Source: Aquirufa antheringensis
Lineage (GTDB): Bacteria > Bacteroidota > Bacteroidia > Cytophagales > Spirosomataceae
NCBI RefSeq assembly: GCF_004307425.1
Contig: NZ_SEWZ01000003.1
Location: 558,001 to 622,000, forward strand
Direction of reading: 5' to 3'
DNA: 64,000 bases
The notes beneath the pieces were generated by a model that was given only the letters and a program-made list of their open reading frames with translations, was not told where the DNA came from and ran no database searches. The position numbers were made by a program, and so were the translations under genes. Numbering within the stretch: the stretch's first letter is position 1; the number at the start of each line of letters is the position of its first letter. Shown here piece after piece: positions 34,707-42,570 of this stretch.

Positions 34707-35567
34707 TTAGGCGATTAAATTCAAGAGGTATTGTCCATAACCACTTTTCACCAGTGGCTCAGCGATTTTCTTTAATTGTGCTTTGTCGATGTAACCCATT
34801 CGATAAGCCACCTCTTCGATACAACCTACTTTCATTCCTTGGCGTTCTTCGATCACTTGAACGAATTGACCAGCTTGCATTAAGGACGCAAAAGTACCCG
34901 TATCTAACCAAGCTGTTCCACGGTTCAAAATACCTACCGAAAGACGGCCTTGCTTCAAGTATTCCTTGTTTACATCCGTAATTTCGTATTCTCCGCGAGG
35001 GGATGGGGCGATGTTTTTGGCAATCTCCACCACATCATTATCGTAGAAATACAAGCCTGGGACGGCATAATTCGACTTAGGTTTCGCTGGTTTCTCTTCG
35101 ATCGAGATCACTTTATTGTCTGCATCGAATTCCACCACACCATAACGCTCCGGATCATTCACTGAGTAAGCATAAACCACACCACCTGAAGGATCATTGT
35201 TCGCTTGTAATAACTTACTTAAGCCGGAACCGTAGAAGATGTTATCGCCTAAAACCAAGGCCACCTTATCTTTTCCAATGAATTTCTCGCCGATGACAAA
35301 GGCTTGCGCTAAACCATTCGGCTCCGGTTGGACGGCATATTCGAAACGACAGCCAATTTGGGATCCATCGCCCAATAACTTCTCGAAATGAGGCAAATCG
35401 TGCGGCGTAGAGATAATCAATATCTCTTTAATGCCTGATAACATCAAAATAGACAAGGGGTAATAGATCATCGGCTTGTCATAAACCGGCATTAATTGCT
35501 TACTAACCGCTAAAGTTAATGGGTGTAATCTCGTTCCGGATCCACCCGCTAAAATAATTCCTTTCAT
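34707..35567 (-). CDS. rfbA: Glucose-1-phosphate thymidylyltransferase
   Basis: It makes dTDP-glucose. It has 286 residues from [18 protein letters not shown], the canonical N-terminus; a longer frame to 35624 overlaps rfbB and is rejected. The nucleotide-binding GGSGTRLHP, the [11 protein letters not shown] loop and [18 protein letters not shown] are clear. The start is 1 base after the rfbB stop, so the order of transcription is galE-rfbB-rfbA. Confidence 0.96.
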   Translation of the reverse strand: MKGIILAGGSGTRLHPLTLAVSKQLMPVYDKPMIYYPLSILMLSGIKEILIISTPHDLPHFEKLLGDGSQIGCRFEYAVQPEPNGLAQAFVIGEKFIGKDKVALVLGDNIFYGSGLSKLLQANNDPSGGVVYAYSVNDPERYGVVEFDADNKVISIEEKPAKPKSNYAVPGLYFYDNDVVEIAKNIAPSPRGEYEITDVNKEYLKQGRLSVGILNRGTAWLDTGTFASLMQAGQFVQVIEERQGMKVGCIEEVAYRMGYIDKAQLKKIAEPLVKSGYGQYLLNLIA

Positions 35568-35568
35568 C

Positions 35569-36624
35569 TTATCTGCCTGCGTAGTTTTTTTCGTAATATT
35601 TCTGATAATCACCTGAAGTGACATCGTTTAACCATTTTTCATTCTCTAAATACCAATTCACGGTTTTCTCTAAACCCTCCGCAAATTGCAAACTAGGCTC
35701 CCAGCCTAATTCTTTCATAATCTTGTTCGCATCGATCGCGTAGCGCAAATCGTGACCCGCACGATCCGTCACATAGGTAATTAATTGAACCGACGTTCCG
35801 GCTGGACGACCTAGTTTCTCGTCCATAATTTTGCATAATAAATGGACTAAATCAATGTTCTTCCATTCATTAAAGCCACCTATGTTATAGGTTTCGCCTA
35901 TTTTTCCATCGTGGAATACGGTATCAATAGCACGCGCGTGGTCAATTACAAATAGCCAATCACGTACATTTTCGCCTTTTCCATAAACCGGTAGCGGTTT
36001 GTGATGAATAATGTTGTGAATCATCAAGGGAATTAACTTCTCTGGGAAGTGATTAGGCCCATAATTATTTGAACAATTCGTGATCACTGTAGGTAAACCA
36101 TAGGTCTCGTGGTAAGCCCGAACGAAGTGATCTGAGCTGGCTTTAGAGGCAGAATAAGGCGAACGAGGGTCATAAGACGTCGTTTCTAAGAAGAATTCTT
36201 TCGGATCGTGCAACTCACCATATACCTCATCCGTAGAGATGTGGTAAAAGCGCTTACCCTCCATTTTTCCTGCCCAATGTTTCTTCGCGGCTTGTAATAA
36301 ATTCACCGTTCCGATAACATTTGTTCTAACGAAGGCCAAAGGATCCGTAATCGAGCGATCTACATGAGATTCAGCCGCTAGGTGCAGTACACCATCAAAT
36401 TGATGCTCTGCAAAAAGGGCGTCGATATGCTCGGCATCCGTAATGTCTGCTTTAATGAAGTGGTAATTTGGGGCAGAAGCTACATCTTCATTGTTCGCTA
36501 AGTTGCCCGCATACGTCAAGGCATCCAAATTATAGATCTGGTACTCCGGGTATTTGTTCACAAACAAACGAACCACGTGCGATCCAATAAATCCGGCACC
36601 GCCGGTGATAACTAATTTTTTCAT
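35569..36624 (-). CDS. rfbB: dTDP-glucose 4,6-dehydratase
   Basis: Second enzyme of dTDP-rhamnose synthesis, an extended SDR of 351 residues. Motifs are [13 protein letters not shown], the catalytic STDEVYGEL and the [20 protein letters not shown] segment with the Tyr-x-x-x-Lys pair. Its start is 1 base after the galE stop. Confidence 0.96.
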   Translation of the reverse strand: MKKLVITGGAGFIGSHVVRLFVNKYPEYQIYNLDALTYAGNLANNEDVASAPNYHFIKADITDAEHIDALFAEHQFDGVLHLAAESHVDRSITDPLAFVRTNVIGTVNLLQAAKKHWAGKMEGKRFYHISTDEVYGELHDPKEFFLETTSYDPRSPYSASKASSDHFVRAYHETYGLPTVITNCSNNYGPNHFPEKLIPLMIHNIIHHKPLPVYGKGENVRDWLFVIDHARAIDTVFHDGKIGETYNIGGFNEWKNIDLVHLLCKIMDEKLGRPAGTSVQLITYVTDRAGHDLRYAIDANKIMKELGWEPSLQFAEGLEKTVNWYLENEKWLNDVTSGDYQKYYEKNYAGR

Positions 36625-36625
36625 C

Positions 36626-37639
36626 TTATTGATTGATTGCTTCTTGCCATTTCCAGGCGTCTTGCAAGGCTTTTTCTAAACTAAATTGTGTTTTCCAACC
36701 CAAAACCTGGTTCGATTTATCGGTTGAGGCATAAACCGCCGTGATATCGCCTGCTCTGCGGTCTCTGATTTCATAAGGGACTTTCTTGCCAGTCGCCTTT
36801 TCGAAAGCGGTAATTACCTCCATGACAGAGCTTCCTTGACCTGTTCCGATGTTAAAGAAATCGTAGTTTTTGGTTGATTTTCCGTCGATTAAGTGGGCCA
36901 AAGCTTTCACATGCGCCCCAGCTAAATCCACTACGTGAATATAATCGCGAATCGCTGTTCCATCCGGAGTAGGATAATCCGTTCCCCATACCTGTAATGG
37001 TCCACGTAAACCTGCTACCGATTGTGTTAAAAACGGAATCAAATTTGCCGGAGGTCCGATGGGTAATTCCCCAATTAAGGCCGATTCGTGTGCTCCAATG
37101 GGGTTAAAGTACCGTAAAGCAATGGCTTTTAAAGCTGAAGACGCTGCTACCGTATCGCGAATAATCTCCTCACAAATTTGCTTCGAGTTGCCATAAGGGG
37201 AGGTAGCCGGTTGAACTGGCGATTCTTCCGTAGCTGGGAGTGTTTCTGGTTGACCGTATACCGTACAAGATGACGAGAATACTAAGTTTGAAAGACCGTA
37301 TTCGGCCATTTTTTCTAAAAGGAGAACCGTCGACGCTACATTATTTCGGTAGTATTTTAAGGGGTTCTCCACTGATTCACCTACTGCTTTAGAAGCGGCA
37401 AAGTGGATAATTCCTCTAATATCGTATTTCTTGAATAGTTGATCGTAGGTCTCCGGATGGTTGACATCGCCTTCTTCGAAAATCACCGGTTCTTTTGTGA
37501 TGATTTCTAGGTTTTTAATGACCTTTTTCGAAGAATTGGAGAAGTTATCTACGATAATAGGGGTGTAACCGTGTTCTTTCAAAACCACATAGGTATGCGA
37601 TCCAATGAATCCAGCTCCTCCCGTAATTAAAATTTGCAT
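36626..37639 (-). CDS. galE: UDP-glucose 4-epimerase
   Basis: It interconverts UDP-glucose and UDP-galactose. It has 337 residues from [17 protein letters not shown]; the frame to 37753 overlaps the divergent gene and is rejected. The extended-SDR motifs SSSCTVYG and YGNSKQICEEII are present, together with ALRYFNPIGAH. It is first in the galE-rfbB-rfbA operon, with a -7 element at 37663-37670. Confidence 0.95.
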   Translation of the reverse strand: MQILITGGAGFIGSHTYVVLKEHGYTPIIVDNFSNSSKKVIKNLEIITKEPVIFEEGDVNHPETYDQLFKKYDIRGIIHFAASKAVGESVENPLKYYRNNVASTVLLLEKMAEYGLSNLVFSSSCTVYGQPETLPATEESPVQPATSPYGNSKQICEEIIRDTVAASSALKAIALRYFNPIGAHESALIGELPIGPPANLIPFLTQSVAGLRGPLQVWGTDYPTPDGTAIRDYIHVVDLAGAHVKALAHLIDGKSTKNYDFFNIGTGQGSSVMEVITAFEKATGKKVPYEIRDRRAGDITAVYASTDKSNQVLGWKTQFSLEKALQDAWKWQEAINQ

Positions 37640-37662
37640 ACGTAAATGATAAGAATTAAAGA

Positions 37663-37670
37663 CAAATTTA
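37663..37670 (-). promoter_or_regulatory. -7 promoter element of galE-rfbB-rfbA
   Basis: On the minus strand, TAAATTTG is a perfect TAnnTTTG, 23 bases before the galE start. It is only 23 bp from the divergent -7 element at 37694, so the two promoters overlap. Confidence 0.6.
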
Positions 37671-37693
37671 GGGGAAAATAGGCCAAATGTCTT

Positions 37694-37701
37694 TAATTTT
37701 G
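37694..37701 (+). promoter_or_regulatory. -7 promoter element of the SirB1-like gene
   Basis: TAATTTTG, a perfect TAnnTTTG, 19 bases before the ATG at 37721. It overlaps the upstream region of the divergent galE promoter. Confidence 0.6.
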
Positions 37702-37720
37702 TCAAAAATATACGTTCTCT

Positions 37721-38554
37721 ATGACGGAAGCTGCCATTAAAGCCATGATTCATTTATTAGACGATTCTGATCAGGAAGTCGTGACTATGGTAGAGCAGCA
37801 AATTCGGACCTTAGGACCCTCGATTATTCCGGTTTTAGAATCGGAATGGGAGACTGAGAGCTTAAATCCAATTCTCCAAACCAAGATTGAAAACTTGATT
37901 CACGATTTCCAATGGCAATCGGTGAAGACTCGTTTACAGCTTTGGAAGGAATCAGGAGGAATGGATTTATTAGAGGGAATGTGGATTTTAGCGACTTACC
38001 GCTATCCTGACTATACTTTTGAGCAGTTAAAAGTGGAAATGGATCAGTTATATTATGAGGTTTGGCCACAAATGCGGGAGGAATTACACCCAATGGACCA
38101 AGTGAAGGTCTTGAACACGGTGTTGTTTGATCAATTGAAGTTCGGTCCGAATTCGAAGAATTTCCATGCAGCCAATAACTCGTTCATTAACAATGTGTTA
38201 TCCTCTAAAAAAGGGAATCCCATCAGCCTGTGTGTTATTTATATGTGGGTCGCACAGAAACTAGGTCTTCCTATCTACGGAGTCAACCTTCCTAATCTTT
38301 TCGTCTTAACTTACAAGCAGAAGGGTTTGCAGTTTTATATCAATGTGTTCAATAAAGGATTGATTTTCAATAAGATAGATATCGATAACTATATTGCTCA
38401 ATTGAACTTGACTCCTAACGAGATCTATTATAATCCTTGCACTAATTTAGAAATCATCCGCCGTGTCATTCGCAATTTACTGATGGCTTATGAAAAAGCA
38501 GGAGAGCAGGAATACAAGGATGAACTAACGGATCTGATTGATCTATTAGATTAA
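37721..38554 (+). CDS. SirB1/transglutaminase-like protein
   Basis: A 277-residue protein. The middle part (FNTVLFDQLKF-like NTVLFDQLKFGPNSKNFHAANN, in two pieces, then GNPISLCVIYMWVAQKLGLPIYGVNLPNLF) matches the SirB1 N-terminal domain of the transglutaminase superfamily. The cysteine that would be catalytic appears as Cys in ISLCVIYM. The usual C-terminal TPRs of SirB1 are missing or short, and the N-terminal 90 residues are helical. Its function is unknown. It is convergent with the PPTase gene (9-bp overlap). Confidence 0.8.
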   Translation: MTEAAIKAMIHLLDDSDQEVVTMVEQQIRTLGPSIIPVLESEWETESLNPILQTKIENLIHDFQWQSVKTRLQLWKESGGMDLLEGMWILATYRYPDYTFEQLKVEMDQLYYEVWPQMREELHPMDQVKVLNTVLFDQLKFGPNSKNFHAANNSFINNVLSSKKGNPISLCVIYMWVAQKLGLPIYGVNLPNLFVLTYKQKGLQFYINVFNKGLIFNKIDIDNYIAQLNLTPNEIYYNPCTNLEIIRRVIRNLLMAYEKAGEQEYKDELTDLIDLLD

Positions 38555-39145
38555 GGCAACAGTCAGGCTAAATTCCGGGAATTCTTCCCAATAGATAGCG
38601 ATCTCTTCCTTGGTAGAAATCTGCGCTTTGCAAGGATTTTGATTAAAATCGATTATCTCCATTTCTTTTTGAAACGATAGCCCCGGTTTTCCGACCGCTT
38701 TATAGATGGATTCTTTGGCGGACCAGGCCAAAGTCAACAGATTTGAGGTATCTTTCCATTTGGCTAATTCCGCGGGGCATAAGAAACGTGGGGCAATTTT
38801 CTCGATATTTCTACCCGGTTTCTCCAGATCAATTCCGATGCGTTTCTCAGGTGAACAGGCCGCTGCCACATAAGGATAGGAGTGGGTAAGGCTGATGTGC
38901 CATTCAGAATTTTGGAAATAAGGTCTATTACGGTCGTTTTGGACGAGAACTAGGCTTTCAAATTCGGGTGACAGCTGATACAAGCAATACCTTGCTGCTA
39001 TCGATTCCCGTTTTTTAATCGGATTTTCAATTTCTGGCGTGGACCAGGATGCCGGAAAAGTTTCAAAAAAAGCGAGCGGTTCATCGATTTTCCAAACCAA
39101 GATTTGGAAATCATTCGCGCTAATTTTTGAAAATAGTTGGGGCAT
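38546..39145 (-). CDS. 4'-phosphopantetheinyl transferase superfamily protein
   Basis: It transfers phosphopantetheine from CoA to a carrier protein. The 199 residues carry the Sfp-type signature GIDLEKPGRNIEKIAPRF and LLTLAWSAKESIYKAVGKPG, with the magnesium Asp and Glu in the first and second blocks. No polyketide or peptide synthase is nearby, so the target is probably a fatty-acid or other ACP. It is divergent from the WD40 gene. Confidence 0.87.
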   Translation of the reverse strand: MPQLFSKISANDFQILVWKIDEPLAFFETFPASWSTPEIENPIKKRESIAARYCLYQLSPEFESLVLVQNDRNRPYFQNSEWHISLTHSYPYVAAACSPEKRIGIDLEKPGRNIEKIAPRFLCPAELAKWKDTSNLLTLAWSAKESIYKAVGKPGLSFQKEMEIIDFNQNPCKAQISTKEEIAIYWEEFPEFSLTVALI

Positions 39146-39202
39146 AAAATGAAATTATGCTTGTAAAATTATCATTTTTGTAGCTAAATCGATGGAAATA
39201 AT

Positions 39203-40087
39203 TTGAGTACGCTACAAATTGAACGTATTGATACCTTTTCAGGGCACCGTGGACCAGTTTATTCGCTGGAAAAGGGTGTTGATTCCTTGTTTTATTCGGC
39301 GGGTTCTGATGGCTGGGTAGTACAATGGAATCTCGCAAAACCGGATTTGGGGAAAGTCATTGCCCAAGTTGAAGGTTCTGTCTATGCGATGAAGCTGGAT
39401 GCTGCCGGTATCTTATGGGTAGGCCATAACTACGAAGGTATTCAGGGAATCCAAGTAGCCGATCAGGCGCAGGTATTCTCGATTCCAACGAAGGGTTTAT
39501 CCTTATTTTCTATTGCTTTTGTGGGTTCTAATGCCTGGATTGGACATAATGAGGGTTTGATTACGGTGGTGGATATGGCTACAAAATCGGTCATAAAGCA
39601 CATCAAAGCGAGTTCAAAAAGCGTGCGTTGTTTCTGTACTTTAGCGGATGATTTCGTGGCTGTAGGCTATTCTGATGGTTTTATTCGTGTTTTTGACACT
39701 ACTTTTCAATTAGTGCACTCATTCAAGGCGCATGAATCGTCTGTTTTTTCGCTCCAAAGCAGGGGAGGGGAACTCTTCAGCGTAGGCAAAGATGCGCGAA
39801 TTAAGCGTTGGAGTGCTGATTTTCAGCTTCTAAACGAAGTGATTGGGCATATATATGCCATTCATGATTTACAGTTTTCTCCGGATGGCAAATGGTTTGC
39901 GACGGCCAGTATGGATAAGACGGTGAAAGTTTGGGAAAGTGAGACTTTAACCTTACGAAAAGTACTAGATGCTTCCAGGCACGGAGGGCATAAGAATTCG
40001 GTTAATAAACTAATCTGGTCTTCATTCGACGATTTGCTGGTGTCTGCTTCAGACGACAAAAATCTTTCTATTTGGAAAATTCACTAA
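39203..40087 (+). CDS. WD40-repeat protein with a probable TTG start
   Basis: A 294-residue beta-propeller built of six or seven WD-like repeats, for example FSGHRGPVYSLE, ASMDKTVKVWES and SASDDKNLSIWKIH. No signal peptide is seen, so a cytoplasmic scaffold is likely. No in-frame ATG precedes the first repeat: the nearest ATG at 39192 is in another frame, and the frame opens with TTG at 39203. The DivIVA-like gene follows 40 bases downstream on the same strand. Confidence 0.8.
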   Translation: MSTLQIERIDTFSGHRGPVYSLEKGVDSLFYSAGSDGWVVQWNLAKPDLGKVIAQVEGSVYAMKLDAAGILWVGHNYEGIQGIQVADQAQVFSIPTKGLSLFSIAFVGSNAWIGHNEGLITVVDMATKSVIKHIKASSKSVRCFCTLADDFVAVGYSDGFIRVFDTTFQLVHSFKAHESSVFSLQSRGGELFSVGKDARIKRWSADFQLLNEVIGHIYAIHDLQFSPDGKWFATASMDKTVKVWESETLTLRKVLDASRHGGHKNSVNKLIWSSFDDLLVSASDDKNLSIWKIH

Positions 40088-40096
40088 ATAATTTCC

Positions 40097-40104
40097 TATT
40101 TTAG
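40097..40104 (+). promoter_or_regulatory. Possible -7 element of the DivIVA-like gene
   Basis: TATTTTAG differs from TAnnTTTG by one base and lies 23 bases before the ATG at 40128. The same variant is seen upstream of glgB. Confidence 0.35.
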
Positions 40105-40127
40105 CGTTTCTATATCTAAATCAATCA

Positions 40128-41027
40128 ATGTTGGAAGCTTCCTTTTCTAAATCTTTTCGCGGTTATGATGTCTCAGAAGTAGACGCTTATGTTCAAAGTG
40201 TACAAGACTTTGAGACCGAATCACAAAACTCTTTGGCTAAATCAAATCAGAAAGTAGCTGATTTAGAAGCGGAAGTAGCTCGTTTAAGAGAAATTGAATC
40301 CAGTTTATTTAGAGCGCTAAAACTAGCCGAAGAAAGTCAGCAAAACTTCAGTGCTAAGATGGAGAAAGAGGCAAAAGGAATCCTTGATAAAGCGTCAAAG
40401 GAGGCCGATGCCATCAAAAAGAAAGCAGAAACAGAGGCTCAAAAGCAGTCGTTATTATCCGAAAATGAGCGTAAACAAACCCTAGCGCAAGCTGGTCAGG
40501 AATTAAAGGAACAAGAGCGCCAATTGCGCAATTTGCAAGAGGCACAGAAGGAAATAGCGGCGCAATTAAAGCAAATAGCGGAGCAAACATTAGGGTCTAT
40601 TTCCCAATGGAACGCGACCGAATTAGTGAAGCCAGTGGCTTCTATCGATACTGTTGCTGCACCAGCGGCTAAAAGAGGTCGCAAGCCAGGTGTGAAAAAT
40701 AAGCCTAAATCTAAGGCAAAATCAGCTACCAAAGCTAAAGTCGCGAAATCTAAGGCCGTAGCGAAACCAAAAGCTGTTTCTAAACCGAAAGCAGTCGCGA
40801 AACCTAAGGCAGTTAAAGCGGAAGTTCCTGCTAAGCCCAAAGCTGTTCCAGCAAAACGTGGTCCTAAGCCGAAAGTGCAAGCCGCAATGCCAGCTGCTAA
40901 ACGCGGTCCTAAGCCTAAAATCACTTTGGAAACTGTATCTGACGAAGGCCTACCTACCTTGAACAAGGTGTTAGAGGCATACGCAAAGTCATCAGGTCCA
41001 CGCGGTAAAGTAGGGGAGATCAACTAA
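40128..41027 (+). CDS. DivIVA-like coiled-coil protein with lysine-rich, AT-hook-like C-terminal tail
   Basis: The first 30 residues (FRGYDVSEVDAYVQSVQDFE) and the segment at 61-105 (LFRALKLAEESQQNF then AKGILDKASKEADAIKKKA) follow the DivIVA pattern of a membrane-curvature-sensing N-terminus and a coiled coil. The coil continues to about 155. Residues 180-264 are histone-H1-like: several KPKAV units and three AT-hook-like motifs, RGRKPG (183-188), RGPKPK (244-249) and RGPKPK (259-264). The tail ends in LPTLNKVLEAYAKSSG. It may link membrane or septum to DNA, but no such function is established. folB starts 1 base downstream. Confidence 0.8.
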   Translation: MLEASFSKSFRGYDVSEVDAYVQSVQDFETESQNSLAKSNQKVADLEAEVARLREIESSLFRALKLAEESQQNFSAKMEKEAKGILDKASKEADAIKKKAETEAQKQSLLSENERKQTLAQAGQELKEQERQLRNLQEAQKEIAAQLKQIAEQTLGSISQWNATELVKPVASIDTVAAPAAKRGRKPGVKNKPKSKAKSATKAKVAKSKAVAKPKAVSKPKAVAKPKAVKAEVPAKPKAVPAKRGPKPKVQAAMPAAKRGPKPKITLETVSDEGLPTLNKVLEAYAKSSGPRGKVGEIN

Positions 41028-41028
41028 G

Positions 41029-41385
41029 ATGGCAAATTACCAAGTTTCTATTGATGACATACGTATTTTTGCGTTTCACGGATTATATCCCGAAGAGCGC
41101 ATTTTAGGGAATTGGTATACGCTGGATGTAGTAGTGGAGTCTGAAACGCAGCCTGCTTTTTCAGATGATATCGCTAACACGATCGACTATTCTCAGATTT
41201 ATGCCATTTGCAAGCAGCTAATGGCAGAACCGGTGGATTTATTAGAAACCGTTGCAGAAGCCATTGCTCAAAAAATCAAGTCTGAGCTAACGGAAGAAGT
41301 AGCTGTTTTAGTTCAAATTTCAAAGGAAAATCCCCCTATGGGAGTCTCGGCTGGTAGAAGTACAGTCGTTTATCGTCTCAATTGA
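41029..41385 (+). CDS. folB: Dihydroneopterin aldolase
   Basis: Folate pathway enzyme of 118 residues. The tunnelling fold is recognised from IFAFHGLYPEERILGNWYTL, DYSQIYAICKQLM and the C-terminal KENPPMGVSAGRSTVVYR with the conserved lysine. It follows the DivIVA-like gene after one base. A second folate gene, folC, lies at 54 kb. Confidence 0.93.
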   Translation: MANYQVSIDDIRIFAFHGLYPEERILGNWYTLDVVVESETQPAFSDDIANTIDYSQIYAICKQLMAEPVDLLETVAEAIAQKIKSELTEEVAVLVQISKENPPMGVSAGRSTVVYRLN

Positions 41386-41406
41386 ATTTTGTAAAGATTT
41401 ATTGTG

Positions 41407-41414
41407 TAATTTTG
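41407..41414 (+). promoter_or_regulatory. -7 promoter element of the LacI-type gene
   Basis: TAATTTTG, a perfect TAnnTTTG, 19 bases before the ATG at 41434, with TTG at 41382-41384 as a possible -33 (22-nt spacer). Confidence 0.6.
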
Positions 41415-41433
41415 GATAAGCTAAACTTAGAAA

Positions 41434-42456
41434 ATGCGTCACCAAGTTACCATTAAAGATATTGCCAAACAGCTGGGAGTTTCAGTTGCGACCGTATCCA
41501 GGGCTTTACGTGATTTGCCAGATATTCATCCAGATACGAAGAAATTAGTCTTGGATCTTGCTAAAGAGCTTGATTATCAGCCTAATGTACTCGCTACCAG
41601 TTTAGTTAAATCCAAGACTAAAACACTTGGTCTCATCGTTCCTGATCTAGGTTACTATTTTTTTTCTACGGTAGTGAAAGCTGTTGAAGATGCCGCTATT
41701 GCTGCCGGATATTCCTTACTTATCGCTCAAACTCAAGAGTCTTTCGAGCGTGAATTAACGAACATTCAAAACCTTTCTCGTTCCCAAGTGGAAGGCATTA
41801 TTATTTCCTTATCGCGTGAAACGGTCAATTTTGAACATTTGACTCGTTTGCAACGAAGAGGAATTCCACTGGTCTTTTTTGACCGAGATAGTGAAGAAAT
41901 AGATGCATCTAAGGTAATGGTCGATAATGAGCAGTCTGCTTATGAGGCTGTTAAGCACCTGATTGAAAATGGGTGCAAGCGCATTGCTTTTTTAGCAGGG
42001 CCCAAGAACGTTTCTGTTAGTAACCAACGGCGCTTAGGTTATTCAAGAGCGCTTCAGGAGGCTGGAATTGAAGCTGACCCTTCCCTTATCATACATAGTG
42101 ATTACTTCCAGGACTCAGCGATTGCGAAGACTCATCAGTTGATGAAAGAGCCGAATCGTCCAGATGGTATATTGGTTGTATCTGATCGTTTAGCGATTGG
42201 TGTGTTAATTGCGCTTCGGGAATTAAATATCTCGATTCCAGAAGAGGTTAAAATAGTGAGTTTTAATAATGAACCTATTTGTTCTTTAGTTTCCCCTACG
42301 ATTTCCTCTATTGCCCAGCCTTTAGAAGAAATAGGCCGCTTATCCGTTGAATTATTAATAGAGCAGATCGAACATAAAACGGATAATCCGGTTCCTAGAG
42401 TGGAAGTTTTAAAGACAAAATTGATTGTACGGGAATCTTCCGTTCGCAAAAAATAA
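41434..42456 (+). CDS. LacI-family transcriptional regulator
   Basis: A 340-residue repressor-type protein. The N-terminal helix-turn-helix (VTIKDIAKQLGVSVATVSRAL) and hinge helix (QPNVLATSLV) are followed by a periplasmic-binding-like sugar domain with GLIVPDLGYYFF. It probably responds to a sugar, but no transport or catabolic genes lie around it: folB is before it and gyrA after it, so the regulated genes must be elsewhere. Confidence 0.92.
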   Translation: MRHQVTIKDIAKQLGVSVATVSRALRDLPDIHPDTKKLVLDLAKELDYQPNVLATSLVKSKTKTLGLIVPDLGYYFFSTVVKAVEDAAIAAGYSLLIAQTQESFERELTNIQNLSRSQVEGIIISLSRETVNFEHLTRLQRRGIPLVFFDRDSEEIDASKVMVDNEQSAYEAVKHLIENGCKRIAFLAGPKNVSVSNQRRLGYSRALQEAGIEADPSLIIHSDYFQDSAIAKTHQLMKEPNRPDGILVVSDRLAIGVLIALRELNISIPEEVKIVSFNNEPICSLVSPTISSIAQPLEEIGRLSVELLIEQIEHKTDNPVPRVEVLKTKLIVRESSVRKK

Positions 42457-42570
42457 TCCCCTCATTTTACCCTCTTTTTTTCTTGGAAAAATAGGCAAAA
42501 TTTAAGATATTTGTTCTATTGAAAAATACCGCTTTTCGCTGTGTTTTTCTCTTGAATCAAAACAGTTTTT

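Noticed and set aside
40496-41023. A 175-residue minus-strand frame, Ala/Gly/Leu-rich
   Set aside because: It is the antisense of the lysine-rich tail of the DivIVA-like gene; the composition follows from that repeat.
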